This document shows, one piece after another, positions 1 through 12,065 of a stretch of DNA of 64,000 bases. The translations under genes and the position numbers were made by a program. A model generated the notes under the pieces. It had not been told where the DNA came from, made no database searches, and worked only from the letters and a program-made list of their open reading frames with translations. The stretch lies in the NCBI GenBank assembly GCA_022749755.1, contig CM040453.1, positions 13,029,368-13,093,367 on the forward strand, read 5' to 3'. This stretch comes from Azadirachta indica. Its lineage: Eukaryota > Streptophyta > Magnoliopsida > Sapindales > Meliaceae. Each line of letters starts with the position of its first letter. Positions within the stretch are counted from its first letter, which is position 1.

Positions 1-587
1 TGAAAAGTAGTCTCAGAATCACTCGTAAATCTAGAATATGTTGATGAGAGCTGGAAGCAAAACAGTTTGCTCCCTGAAGACCCTTATGAAAGAGCCAGGG
101 CTCGCTTTTGGCAAAATTCAATGACGATAAGGTAACCTAATTTTGTCAGAAATTAAACCTGTCCATTTCCATGTTACTGAGCTGATTAATTAAGCATCTC
201 TCATTCTTTTCAATATTGCAGGTTTTGCCTTCAATGAAGTTTCTTTTCGGTATGCAGGGGAAAGAACAAGAGGAAGCAATTGCTGAAGTTAGTGAGAATC
301 TGAAGTTCTTAGAAGAGGAGCTAAAGGGAAAGAAATTCTTTGGGGGAGAGAAAATTGGACTGTTGGATCTCGCACTGGGTTGTCTTCCTAATTTGGTACC
401 TGTATTGGAAGAGGTAATTGGTGTGAAAATTATAGTTACAAAGTAGAAATTTCCATTGCTGTCTGCTTGGATGCAGGAGTTTACAGAAGTTTCCATAATC
501 AAAGAAAGCTTGCCGCCTCTTGACAAGCTGCTAGCCGAATTCTGTGTAATGCTAGAGCCATATCTTGCAGCTGCACAGCCTGAATGA
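1..587 (+). pseudogene. tau-class GST pseudogene, 5' end outside window
   Basis: This is the 3' part of a tau GST whose first exon begins before the window. Exon 1 runs to 131, the intron is 132-221 (GT...AG) and exon 2 is 222-587, the same structure as the intact copies at 3497 and 5184. Two lesions are visible against those copies. One base is missing in exon 1 near 113 (TGGCAAAATTC against TGGTCAAAATTC), and a GAG codon has become TAG at 444-446. The C-terminal helical domain is otherwise well conserved, including the [15 protein letters not shown] block. It is a recently disabled member of the tandem GST array. Its 3' flank (588-835) is also homologous to the flank of the next gene, so the duplication unit included downstream DNA. 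Confidence 0.85.
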
Positions 588-1407
588 ATCGAATTTGCAG
601 CTTGTCAGGATTCTGAAAATTAGCGGTGGAGCTTGGTTTCTACCTTATTATCATAAATGTTTCTTTGAAGCATGGAATAAAATTTGCAGTTTTGGATCCA
701 CAATCTGAACAAATTGCATTTTATGTGGGCTCTTGTATTTTAGGCCCTGAATTGTTGGACAGCATTTTGGACTCCCTTTAAGGCTTTTATTGGGCCTCAC
801 TCATAATTCACCCAAACAACTATTATGACTAATTAATTTTAAGTTATATTTTCATATACTGCCCCTAAAGTTTATAGAAATCAATGTTTATAGAAATTTA
901 TAGGAACGTTGCCAACTACAATAACTCCATTTATTTGACTGAGTTGACCATTATAAAAAGGGTAATATTGTAAAATTATACTAATTTTAGTCTTCCAATT
1001 TTATTTTTAGCTTCTTATTTTCTCACATATCACCATATTTTGTAAATTTATGTTAAATTTAACTTCTCACTTCTTGAATTTAATGTTGATTAGATGGAGA
1101 TTATCTAATTGGATATCACTCTTTATATTGTTAGTGGGAATATATGTTTTACATGAGAGTTCAATTTCTCTGATTTTGATGTAAATTATATTTTGAAGTA
1201 TCAATTGATCTGTTAACCAATGATGATATGGATTTTGAGAAGATTAAAAGAGATGGAATTAAAGAGTGATCTGTTAACCAATAAAATAGTGTCATTTTCT
1301 ATTTGGACTTGCCAAAATCCACTATTTATATCGAATTTTGAAAATATTACACTATTGTATAATCTTTTGAGTAAATCCTTTTTATTAGGGATTGGATACC
1401 TAATCCA
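588..1407. other. intergenic, duplicated GST 3' flank then AT-rich DNA
   Basis: 588-835 is homologous to the 3' flank of the intact GST at 4229-4530. The remainder is AT-rich with no gene that I can support. Confidence 0.6.
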
Positions 1408-2037
1408 TTAAAGAACCTTATTTAAGGGTTTGTAATTAATAACTAATTTAGGGACTCTTCTTTCTATTTCAGAATTTTTGTTAACATAAAAAGTTGGATA
1501 ACTCCAAGGAGACTTGGCTTTCTTAATAAGTCCTTTATTGAGTAAGTCATTAATTTCTTTTTTACAATGTTCTAAAAGTTCATGATTCATTTGAATATGA
1601 TGAGCTTTTGTAAGAATTTGTTTTTCATTAAAATTTTTTTCATATGGAAGTTGGACTATATGCTTTTTTCTTTTCCAAAAAGTATTGGATAGGTCCAAGC
1701 ATATTTCTTTTTCTAAAAATAATTGAAGTTTTTGAACTCGTGCTTGAATAATAAGATTCTCTAATTGTTTTCCTACTTTGTCATACTGGATTTTTTTCTG
1801 CAAGGTTTGGATATGATTCCTTTTGTTGGATATAATGTTAAGTTGTCGGGTAATAGAATTTTCTTGAAGTAAATTGATTTCTTTTTGACTAATAAGAGAC
1901 AAGAAATGAAAGGTGATTTGTTTGCCTAACACGTGAGTATGAATTCCTTTGTCATCTACAGTGAAAGAATATATTTGGGTCAAAAATGGAGTACCTAAAA
2001 TAATGTTTTGGCTAAGATTTTGACTAAAATAAAATTA
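1408..2037 (-). mobile_element. endogenous pararetrovirus (Caulimoviridae) fragment, protease-RT linker and RT start
   Basis: Read on the minus strand, this encodes part of a pararetroviral polyprotein. It begins just after the protease (LGTPFLTQIY at about 2010-1975) and continues into the start of the reverse transcriptase. The motifs HIQMNHELLEHCKKEI, LLNKGLIKKAKSPW and LVINYKPLN are typical of plant caulimovirid RT. The open stretch is about 191 codons from 1983 and ends at a stop just after YKPLNKVL, well before the catalytic YxDD block. RNase H and the capsid and movement regions are absent here. It is a dead integrated relic with no flanking LTRs, as expected for this virus family. A Ty3/gypsy origin is less likely because the spacing and wording of the RT start match caulimovirids better. 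Confidence 0.7.
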
Positions 2038-2149
2038 TTCCTAAAACAATAATTATTATTACAAATTTTTGCATTTGATAATTTATACCTAATGTTAAGA
2101 TTTAATTAGTATAATTTTGGTATAATCACATATCACTCCATATAGAAAA

Positions 2150-2350
2150 TAGTTTTCACTTAGAAACCACAGTTTTAGTTAATTCTGGTGCTGATCAAAA
2201 TTGTATTAGAAAAGGAATAATACCAACACAATTTTATGAAAAATGGAAGAAGAAGAAAATGACACTCAAAAATCTTCAACAAGATCTACTCAATCACCAA
2301 CAGATAACCCATATGGTGGGCCATTCTCTCAAGACCCATTTGATTTGTAA
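2150..2350 (+). mobile_element. endogenous pararetrovirus fragment, aspartic protease piece and acidic tail
   Basis: On the + strand, 2160-2243 encodes the active-site region of a pararetroviral aspartic protease; NSGADQNCI then GIIPTQFYEK can be read. The usual D of D-S/T-G is replaced by N. A shifted frame then gives a short acidic stretch (EEEEND at 2243) ending with a stop at 2348-2350, which may be another piece of the same virus. This fragment is in opposite orientation to the RT piece at 1408-2037, although in the virus the protease lies directly upstream of that piece. An inversion or rearranged integration therefore separates them. The piece is short and contains stops upstream. Confidence 0.55.
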
Positions 2351-3442
2351 TTATTCAAGTTCAGACAAAGGCACATTTAGTACATGGACGACAGCAAGGA
2401 CAATTATTCAAGAATATTTAAGGACAATTATGCAACACATATTTATCATAAAAAAATGATTTCATTTTCAATTATACTAAATCACATAATTCAGTGAGTG
2501 AGTTAACATTGCAAAATTGACAAGATGAATAAAATTGATCGCCTCTGTAGTCTTTGCAAATTTACACCAAATTTATTGTTTTAAGGTTTAAAATTGTATT
2601 TGAAGTACTCCTTGTGGGATCTACTTATGTAACTTTTAAAACTTTTTTTTTTGTAGAAAACTTGAATCAACATGTCATTGTTGTGATTTTTAGTATTTGA
2701 TCAGTCAATAAAATTCTAAATTTGAATGATTTTAAAAATTTATGTAATTAAGGATATATCTATCTTCTAAAAGGTATTATTATAAAGGACCGTAAAAGAA
2801 AAACCTTAGCTTTTATTATTTATTTATGCTCATGGTTAATAAAACTTTCCTTTTGAGGACTTTTCTTTTCTTGTCACTCTCGCTACATTAATTATTTCTC
2901 CTCCATTTTTCTCTCAGTACTTTCACTACTTGACTTCTCTTTTTCCATTTGCAATTAATTGTTAAGAAATTTTCGTCCCACATGCTTCTTGTAATTCTGC
3001 TTTCCAAACTTTAAATGCTGAAGAAAAAATGCAGCCAAGCAAGCTTCAATTTTCCACTAACTCATGAATGAAAATAGAAGTCTTAAATAGTAGCCAATGC
3101 ATTTATCTAAAAATTAAGAAAAAATTAATTAGAACTGATGATTTTATGAGATCTTTAACTAATAACAGTACAGTACATTTTTATACTAATAAGAATTGTA
3201 GTTAATTTAATTTTCAAATTGTAATAATATTATAAAAATTATATATATAATAGGAGAGGATATGCTTATTTTGTTTTATTTATTTTTCAAGGTAGATAAG
3301 ATGGCTTTACAAAATCATAAATTTTTACGTCATTGCTTGCATCATAAATTTTGCCAACTTTCTTGGTGATGTTGACGACACTGAATTTTACAAAAAAGGT
3401 AATTATCTTTGTAATTGAATAATCCCTTTAAAATTGAATACA
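2351..3442. other. intergenic, AT-rich, upstream region of GST gene
   Basis: No gene is visible. 3310-3360 weakly resembles the repeated upstream block of the next GST gene (4720-5032), sharing a cacgtcNttgNttgcatca-like core. Confidence 0.5.
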
Positions 3443-3450
3443 TATAAATA
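3443..3450 (+). promoter_or_regulatory. TATA box of GST gene at 3497
   Basis: TATAAATA lies 54 bp upstream of the ATG, in the context CATATAAATAGCAAG. The same context precedes the GST gene at 5184, so it is conserved between the paralogs. Confidence 0.7.
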
Positions 3451-3496
3451 GCAAGGATTGGTAGGGAGAGCTTAACAGATAACTAAGCTGAACCTC

Positions 3497-4228
3497 ATGG
3501 CACAAGAAGTGAAGCTGTTGAAGTCATGGTTAAGTCCCTTTTCTTTGATGGTTGATTGGGCACTGAAGCTGAAGGGCGTTGAATATGATTCTATACAGGA
3601 AGATCTCTCCAACAAAAGCCCTTTGCTTCTGCAATCTAACCCTGTCTACAAAAAGATTCCAGTGCTTATAAACAACGGAAAATCAATTTCAGAATCACTT
3701 GTAATACTAGAATATGTTGATGAGACCTGGAAGCAAAACCCTTTGCTCCCAGAAGATCCTTATGAAAGAGCCAGGGCTCGCTTTTGGTCAAAATTCAACG
3801 AGGATAAGGTAACTTAAGTTGGTCAGAAAACCTGTATACTTCCTTGATACATTTCTCATTTTTTTCCCTTGATATTGCAGGTTTTGTCTTCAATGAGGTC
3901 TCTTTTCGGTAAGCAGCGGAAAGAACAGGAGGAAGCGATTGGTGAAGTTAGTGAGAATCTGAAGTTCTTAGAAGAGGAGCTAAAGGGAAAGAAGTTCTTT
4001 GGTGGAGAGAAGATTGGATTGTTGGATCTCGCACTGGGTTGGCTTGCTAATTTGGTTCCTGTGTTCGAAGAGATACTTGGGGTGAAAATTATGGATAAAG
4101 AGAAATTTCCATTGCTATCCGCTTGGATGCAAGAGTTTGCAGAAGCTCCCATAATCAAAGAAACCTTGCCGCCTCATGACAAGCTGCTAGCCAAATTCCG
4201 TGTCATGCTAGAGCCTGCACAGCCTTAA
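3497..4228 (+). CDS. GSTU: glutathione S-transferase, tau class
   Basis: A two-exon gene: exon 1 3497-3808 (104 codons), GT-AG intron 3809-3880 in phase 0, exon 2 3881-4228. The product is 219 aa, normal for tau GSTs. The N-terminal thioredoxin-like domain has the catalytic Ser13 in the SPF motif. Its glutathione-site residues include Lys40 (NKSPLL), Lys53-Ile54-Pro55 and Glu66-Ser67 (ESLVI). Exon 2 encodes the all-helical C-terminal domain. Tau GSTs conjugate glutathione to electrophilic xenobiotics and stress products in the cytosol, usually as dimers, and are often induced by stress. The exact substrate cannot be told. The start is supported by the TATA box 54 bp upstream and by alignment with the paralog at 5184. 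No lesion is seen. Confidence 0.92.
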
Positions 4229-4719
4229 TGAATCGGATTTGCAGCTCGTCTCATCAGGTTTCTGCAAATTAGTGATGGTATTTGCTTGGTTTCTACCTTT
4301 ATTATCGTAAATAATGAATGTTCTGTATCTCGCAAGCAAGGAATGAAATTTGCAGTTTTCGATCCAGAATGTGAACAAATTTCTTTGTATTATTTTATCT
4401 GGGCTCTTCTTGAGGTAGGCCCAGAATTATTAGACACAATTTTTGGACTTCCCTTTAGGCTTTTCTTCGGCTTCACTTATAATTTACCCAAACAACTAAT
4501 ACAATTAATTAATTTCAGAATATAAATTTATTATGTAATAAAATTGTATTAAATATACTACTTTTAAGTGTTACTTTAGATTATTTTCAATTCAAAAGAT
4601 ACCAAATTCATAATTAGATTATGATTTATTATTATTGTTTTATTAATTAGAGATAATACTCAAAAAGAGATATATTATTGATAGATAATAAAGCGGGCTA
4701 AATGCTATCTAAGATTTCC

Positions 4720-5032
4720 TTTTTGCTGTGCATGGGAGTGATATTACATTTCCAGTCCAAAATATTGACTAAACTTTCAAAGTTCACACTTGTACAATCT
4801 ATTTTTATTTTATATTTTTAAATATGATGCCTTAATTAATTGCAAATATTCACGTCCTTGCTTGCATCAATTTCTCTTTTGCTGTACGTGGGAGTGATGT
4901 TACATTTCCAGTGTAAAATATTGACTAAACTTTCAAAGTTCACACTTGTACAATCTATTTTTATTTTATATTTTTAAGTAAGGTGCCTTAATTAATTGCA
5001 AATATTCACGTCCTTGTTTGCATCAATTTCTC
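4720..5032. repeat. 156-bp tandem duplication upstream of GST at 5184
   Basis: Two adjacent copies, about 4720-4876 and 4877-5032, run from TTTTGCTGT to TTGCATCAATTTCTC with only a few differences. Both copies contain TTCACGTCCTTG, a possible ACGT-core element. The block lies about 150-460 bp before the GST start and may change its promoter strength. Confidence 0.85.
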
Positions 5033-5128
5033 TGAAGGTCTTCCAGAGGAGACTAGAAAACAATAAGACACAACAATTTCTTAGTGAGGCTGAACTCACT
5101 AGAACTTTTTACTCTCTTAAAATCTGCA

Positions 5129-5136
5129 TATAAATA
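5129..5136 (+). promoter_or_regulatory. TATA box of GST gene at 5184
   Basis: TATAAATA lies 55 bp before the ATG, at the same spacing and context as the gene at 3497. Confidence 0.7.
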
Positions 5137-5156
5137 GCAAGAAGTCTCCGTAGTGA

Positions 5157-5967
<811 letters not shown>

Positions 5968-6760
5968 GTTGAATTACCAGCTTGTTACATGTCTACAAAT
6001 AATTGAGCTTGTTTCTCTTGAATGTTCAAGTATTTCCTGTCTTCATCCTCTTTCTGAAGCATCAGAATTTTTGATTATGATAAGTTGTCTTTTATTGAAA
6101 AAAAAAATTACTAAAATTAGTGGTGACATATTCGTCAAATTATGTATACTTAGTTTTATTTAATTTTAAGTTCGAACCCATTAAGTAAAATATATATCAG
6201 ACTCGGTCTACACATTTCATTGGATGCTTTCTGAACTTGGGAACTCTGGACTAAAGCTCCCCGTCTTGATAAAATTTGGATAGACCTATACCACAAAATT
6301 AGACTATCTTGATACATACAATTTTTTTTTGTTTATTTAATGTGGACAGAATTTGAACTATATATATATCAAAGTGGTTGAGCGTCATCCAAAGCTTTAT
6401 TTTTTATTTTAAAAAGAAATATAAATGAAATTATATTATTCTGCAATTAGTGTTAATGTGGGCAGAATTTGAACCCCACATATTTTATATTTTTTCGAAG
6501 AGTTTCAAAGTCAACACCAACAGATAAACATTTCGATGTAATATACTAATTAGATTTTTAATTTATGATGAGTTTACTACTTACTTTCTTAATATTTCAA
6601 AATTACAATTTATTCCTTTATGGTTATAACTTTTTTTTTTTTTTTGGGAATACACCGATTAGCTTTTTGATTAATTTGTGATGAGTTTACTAACTTTCTT
6701 AAATTTCAAAATTACCGGTTATTCCTTTATCCTTATAATTTTAGTGTTAATTTTTCATTT
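5968..6760. other. intergenic, GST 3' flank
   Basis: 6170-6420 is a diverged direct copy of 9070-9380 downstream of the next GST copy. The rest is AT-rich with no gene visible. Confidence 0.6.
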
Positions 6761-7205
6761 TTTAAAAGTATTTAATGATTGTGTTCTAAAAGTAAGGGAA
6801 TCAACACATACTCACCTTCATATTTGAAAATTTTATATTTAAATAATATGTTTAAAGAAACTCACACATACCTTTCCTATATCATTAGTTGATTATCAGA
6901 AAACCGTTAAGATCATAAGTATTTTTGGATATTCCATCAGTTTAACCATTTTCTACTTAATATATAATTAATATCCATAACCATTTTTAAAGTATTTAAT
7001 GATTGTGTTCTAAAAGTAAGGGAATCAACACATACTCATCTTTATATTTGAAAATTTTATATTTAAATAATATGTTTAAAGAAACTCACACATACCTTTC
7101 CTATATCGTTAGTTGATTATCAAAAAACTGTTAAGATCATAAGTATTTTTGGATATTCCATCAGTTTAACCATTTTCTACTTAATATATAATTAATATCC
7201 ATAAA
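6761..7205. repeat. 224-bp tandem duplication
   Basis: Two nearly identical copies, about 6761-6984 and 6985-7205, carry CAACACATACTC and CTCACACATACC words. These resemble the ends of the long-inverted-repeat MITEs found at 32786 and 47945. It may be a duplicated remnant of one such element. Confidence 0.85.
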
Positions 7206-8047
7206 AATTTGTATTATTGTTCATTTATCATTTAAGATTTCAAGTTATGAGAGTGAGATTTCCAAATAAATTTTATTGGAGACAAAAAAAATTATATAAA
7301 ATATATGTCAATGAAATAAAATATATACTATCATATTAATTTATACAGTAGAATTTGCATATTTATTATTATTATTTATCACCATAATTTTTTTTTTTAA
7401 TTAACAACAAATTTAAAATCATACTTATTCTAGGTGTATATGCATTCAATTAATAAAAATAATAATTTCATTAAGTGTATGGGTGTATTAGACTTTTTTT
7501 CAAGGATTCGAAATATCAATAATGAATTTAAAATTTATTGAATATTATAAAAAATAATACTAATTTATACTATATAAAAAAATATTATTGTATTATAAAA
7601 TAGGTCGGACATTAAAATTATTGTCAAATAGTAAGTAAAAGTGTTTATGAATATTATTGGACATTTAAGTGTGAAATAGTTTAGACTTCTTTTTTGGTAA
7701 AAAGTAAATGATCAATTAACAGTTCAAGAAATTATATGTAGATTTTTGAAATTTGCTATTTAAGTGCAAGTTTTCCGAACTCCAACAGGTATACGTTAAT
7801 TCTTCCTAAAAAGTTTAATAAATGTCAAACTATTATTTTGTCTTGCTCTTATATTTTCAAGACAATCACAACCAATTTTTTTAAATTGGTTTAAATTTTT
7901 CTGAAGTTCTTCAAGAGGAGACTTAAAAAAATACATACAACAATTTCTTAGTGAGGCTGAACACACTATAACTTTTCTCTCTTAAAATTTGCTAGCAAGG
8001 CTCAGTAGTTAGACTGTGAGAGAGGCTGTAAAGAGAAGCTGATCCTG
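7206..8047. other. intergenic and decayed promoter of GST pseudogene
   Basis: 7206-7890 is AT-rich without a gene. From about 7900 it matches the promoter of the GST at 5184. At 7987-7995, however, the CATATAAAT segment that holds the TATA box is missing (TTGCTAGCAAGG). Confidence 0.6.
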
Positions 8048-8818
8048 ATGGCGGAAGAAGTGAAGCTGTTGAAGACATGGTCTAGTCCCTTTGCTTTGAG
8101 AGTTGATTGGGTACTGAAGCTGAAGGGTGTTAAATATGATTCCATAGAGGAAGATCTCTCCAACAAAGGCCCTTTGCTTCTCTAGTCTCATCCTATCTAC
8201 AAAAAGATTCCAGTGCTCAAGACACAACGGAAAATCAATTTCAGAATCACTTGTAATTGTTGAATATGTAGATGAGACTTGGAAGCCACACCCTTTGCTC
8301 CCTGAAGATCCTTACGAAGGAGCCAGAGCTCGTTTTTTGGCCAAATTTGCTGACGAGAAGGTATGTATAATTCTGGCAGAAATCTGCTTGAGGGATTATT
8401 AATTAATTAGTATTTACTTTTCATATCAAACATCTCCATTCTTTTCGGTATTGCAGGTTTTGCCCTCAGTATGGATTCTTTTCATTAAACGTGGAAAGAA
8501 CAAGAGCAAGCAATTGTGGAAGCACATGGGAATTTGAAATTCTTAGAAGAAGAGCTAAAGGGAAAGAAATTCTTTAGTGGAGAGAAGAATGGACTGGTGG
8601 ATCTAGCACTTGGTAGCCTTCCTAATTTTGCCTTCCTATTGGAAGAGATAATTGGTGTGAAAATTGTAGATCAGGAGAAGTTTCCATTGCTGTCAGCTTG
8701 GATGACGGAATTCACAGAAGTTCCAATAATTAAAGAAAGCTTGCCGCCTCGAGATAAACTGCTCGCCAAATTCCGTGAAAGGCTACAGCCTTATCTTGCA
8801 GCTGCACCTCCTCAATGA
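8048..8818 (+). pseudogene. tau-class GST pseudogene
   Basis: The full-length two-exon layout is kept: exon 1 8048-8360, intron 8361-8456, exon 2 8457-8818. The N-terminus ([14 protein letters not shown]) and most of the C-terminal domain are recognisable. Three coding lesions are seen against the gene at 5184. A CAA codon became TAG near 8185. One extra base sits near 8216 (GTGCTCAAGACAC). One base is missing early in exon 2 near 8500 (AACAAGAGCAAGCAATTG). The TATA box is also gone from the promoter. Coding similarity is still high, so inactivation is fairly recent. Confidence 0.88.
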
Positions 8819-9383
8819 GTTGAATTACTAGTTTGTTAGATATCCGTAAATAATTGAGCTTGGTCTTCGATTAAGTTCTGTTACTTTCCTAGTTGTACTA
8901 TCATCTGTTTTTTTCTCATGAAAAGTATTTCCCGCCTTCATCCACTTTGTGAGCACAAGGACTTGTGGCTATAATCAGTTGTCTTTTTAAAGAAAAGAAA
9001 AAAAATTAGTTGTCCCATATTCGTCAAATTATGCAAACTCAAAAGAAATTAGGGCTATTTTAGAAAATTTCCCTTTAATTTTTAAGTTTGAACCCAAAAC
9101 AAAATATCAGTCAGACACGGTCTGTCCATTCTACTGGACCTTTGTAATAACCTTTGCCCTATTACAAAAAGGTGGTCCATCACTTGGATAGCTTATGGAT
9201 ACTTGCAGAACTTGGCACATTGGACTACAGCTCCCCGTTATGATAAAATTTGGATGCGCCTATACCGTAACATTAGACCATCTTCATACATCCGAAGCTT
9301 CATTTGTTTATTTCAATGTGGACAGACTATATATATAACTACACACATGAGAGCAACGTCCAAAGCTTTATTTTTTATATATA

Positions 9384-9425
<42 letters not shown>

Positions 9426-9903
9426 TTCCCACATTAAAAATACAAATCAGAATTTATGAAGATACAACCTGGCAAAACTTAGCTTCAGTGCCTTACCTAA
9501 GCATTACAACCATAGAGAGTCTGATGAACTCGAAAACCTGAATATGATATAACTTTAGGTTGTTCCTAACTTTAAAGAAATGAAAATAGAAAAAATATGG
9601 TCAGTTGACAATGGCTGTCCAATATGCATTTATATATCTTTTCTTTCTTACAGCACAACAAATTGCACAATTGACAATGCAACCCAGAGGAATGCTTCAC
9701 TGTTATTATATGTTATTTGGTGAACCAAGACTAGAAACGAACAGTCAAATAACCAAGGGGAGATTTATTAAAGTATAGCAAATTCTTATACTACAAGGAC
9801 TAAGAACAACAATGGAACACAAATAACAACAGCAAATTAAGACAGATGTGTAGGATGGCAACATAGCCTATAAATAAAGCCTACAGGCGGTTCCAATCAA
9901 TCA
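8819..9903. other. intergenic between GST array and protease gene
   Basis: 9070-9380 is the copy of the GST flank described at 5968. 9136-9178 can form a hairpin (TTTGTAATA and TATTACAAA arms). The remainder contains the 3' flank of the protease gene. Confidence 0.55.
9377..9421. repeat. (TA)n/(TG)n microsatellite
   Basis: Alternating TA with a central TG run, about 45 bp. Confidence 0.9.
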
Positions 9904-11190
9904 CTAGTTGGTACAGTCAGTTGGCTTGAAAGACACAGTCCCTTTCTTCACATCATAGCCCACCAAGAAATTTGTCTGCACCAAGTTACCATAAATTGAA
10001 AGGTCGCTTTCTCCACCTTTAAAAACGAAGCAAACAAGTTCTTCACTAATTCTGACGAAGGTGTTTGAAGTAGTCAACTCAACATCTGCACCGCTGAAAT
10101 GTACTGTGATTTTTGGAGCCTCAAAATTCGGGCTAAAGTTGTAGCAAAGTTCAAGAAATCCATCAGGATCTGTTACGGGATCGTCTTTGATCGAACTGGA
10201 CACTGCTGAGACCAATTTCGAAGTAAAATCTGGAGGCAACAATGTCAAAGTAGTTCCAGAATCAATGATAATGTTGCCTTCTGAAGTTGCTGAATCAAAA
10301 GCAATTCTATTGTTTCCTACACTGATTGCTTCAAGTGTAAGGGAGTAAAAGGTAACAGGTCCGTTTGATGCCAAAGGTGTAGAAACCACCCCAGATCCTG
10401 AAACAGCTCCATTGGTACCGAAATTGATTTTGCTTGTGTTTTGTTCCACGGATGCCTCCAATGGCACCAAGCAATAAGAGAATTTGCCGTCTATTGAAGA
10501 TTCCAGTTGAGAAATAAGGGAAACATTACCGCCACCAAGGCCGACTATGCCAGTTGTTTGTTCATCGAATGTCCCATCATCGTCATGCCCGCAACCGAAG
10601 ATGGTATTCGGCAGAGCGACAGGCCGGTTGGTCGTTGAACCAAGAGTAACAGTATCAACCGCGAGATTACCATTTGAAAAGGATCTATCACCGTAAGAAA
10701 CTGAATATTCACACTTTGAATCGGTGGAACATGAAGTACGATCGAGAGTACCACATGGCCTTGAATTGCAGGCAAGATCTTTGTAAGTAGAGGACTTTGC
10801 CGGATCGAAGAGAGGAGCTACTTGCTTGAAACACTGAGGGCAAGGCTTGCACTGTGTCCATATAAGATCGCTACCGGTATCAGCAATGGCTAAAATCTCT
10901 GAAGGGGGAGTTCCGATTGATATATTCATAAGAAACTCACCCCTGTTGGCGATTATATCAGCTTGGGGTGTATTTGGAGAGAAAACCTTTGGGTTAAAAT
11001 GAGTGAGACGATTAACAGACCGACGCAAAGCATTTTGCACTCGCTGGTAGTTAGTCACTTCAGGATTATAAAAGGGAGATTTTGGAGACTCACGACGGAT
11101 CAGTTCAACACTGAATCCAGTCTTTTGAGCTTCTGTAAGAGACAGAGCAAAAAGACACAGAATAGAAAATGAGATTGCAAATTTTGCCAT
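9904..11190 (-). CDS. secreted aspartic protease, nepenthesin/CDR1-like (family A1)
   Basis: An intronless gene of 428 codons on the minus strand. The reading frame is open for another 45 codons upstream, but a TATA box lies at 11253-11260, inside that extension. The ATG at 11190 begins a normal signal peptide (MAKFAISFSILCLFALS), so it is the better start. Next come the FSVELIRR propeptide and the catalytic domain. The first catalytic Asp is residue 104 (ADTGSDLIW), the flap Tyr is residue 166 (YGD) and the second catalytic Asp is residue 310 (DSGTT). Cysteines cluster between them (TQCKPCPQC) as in the nepenthesin-type insert. It ends FKPTDCTN, typical of CDR1-like proteins. It should be an apoplastic endopeptidase; a defence role is inferred from Arabidopsis CDR1 only. 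Confidence 0.92.
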   Translation of the reverse strand: MAKFAISFSILCLFALSLTEAQKTGFSVELIRRESPKSPFYNPEVTNYQRVQNALRRSVNRLTHFNPKVFSPNTPQADIIANRGEFLMNISIGTPPSEILAIADTGSDLIWTQCKPCPQCFKQVAPLFDPAKSSTYKDLACNSRPCGTLDRTSCSTDSKCEYSVSYGDRSFSNGNLAVDTVTLGSTTNRPVALPNTIFGCGHDDDGTFDEQTTGIVGLGGGNVSLISQLESSIDGKFSYCLVPLEASVEQNTSKINFGTNGAVSGSGVVSTPLASNGPVTFYSLTLEAISVGNNRIAFDSATSEGNIIIDSGTTLTLLPPDFTSKLVSAVSSSIKDDPVTDPDGFLELCYNFSPNFEAPKITVHFSGADVELTTSNTFVRISEELVCFVFKGGESDLSIYGNLVQTNFLVGYDVKKGTVSFKPTDCTN

Positions 11191-11252
11191 TGCTGAAACT
11201 GAGTTGAAGGAAACCAGTGATTGGCACGTATAAGTGAATGAATTGGGGGTGT

Positions 11253-11260
11253 TTATATAG
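11253..11260 (-). promoter_or_regulatory. TATA box of protease gene at 11190
   Basis: On the minus strand CTATATAAACACC lies about 65 bp before the ATG. It decides between the long open frame and the internal start. Confidence 0.7.
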
Positions 11261-12065
11261 GAGGGAATTGAGGGGAGAGATGAATCAGCATGAAGAAAGA
11301 GAATAGAAATGAAAGGAATGCCCAAGGTATATAAATTAATTTCATTCTATAATATGATTCAATTAAAAGAATTGACAGATTTTATTTCCTAAGTTGCATG
11401 GATTTTCAGAGATTTTTGGCTGTAAAATCTTAATTGAATCATAAATGAAATTAAATTATTTACGAGATGCATGGAAATAACTCTAACGTTGCAAATCCCA
11501 AAGGCCGGATACGATTTACCTGATTCATTAGAGATGGGAAGAACTTGGGCGTCATAAATATTTGACCACATATATGCCATACGAGACATATTTTGATACA
11601 TTTTACCTGTTTTTTATGGTTTTTTTTTACCTTTTTTTAATAATTATTTTAGGATCATATTATATTATACTGCATAAGTTTGTACGGCATAACTAGTGAT
11701 TTTTACGTTAGAAATTGAGAGAGTTGTTTAGAATTCCATTAAAATGTTAGCAATAAAGTTTTTCTAATTAAAAGAAAAAAGTGAAGAAAAAATGGTCATT
11801 TTAAATTTAGAAGTCTGTATTATGCCCTAGTGGAAAGAACTTAAAAACGGGTCTTAATTTTCTTGTGACAAAATATTAGCATTAAGAAAAACAGAAAACA
11901 AACACCTATACTTTAGGAATCATTCAAAAAAATGAAGCTTTACTTTAAGAAAATATATTAAAGAGAGTTTTCTTTTTGAAAATAAAAAAATTGAGTAATT
12001 GAGATGGAAAAAATTGAATTATTTTGTACTTATTTTTTGAAAAACTTTCAATACAAAATTAAATA
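11261..12065. other. intergenic, protease upstream region
   Basis: 11380-11530 is homologous to 14880-15030 and 16210-16370, the shared upstream block of this protease subfamily. The rest is AT-rich and without a gene. Confidence 0.5.

Noticed and set aside
3856..4158. Minus-strand open frame opposite GST exon 2 (similar at 5592-5906 and 146-526)
   Set aside because: Shadow of the conserved GST C-terminal domain; the + strand frame has the splice sites and motifs.
9203..9541. 112-codon frame in the GST/protease spacer
   Set aside because: It runs through a (TA)n/(TG)n microsatellite and duplicated non-coding flank.
9904..11325. Longer 473-codon version of the protease starting at 11325
   Set aside because: The extra 45 codons contain the TATA box and do not resemble a signal peptide; the ATG at 11190 does.
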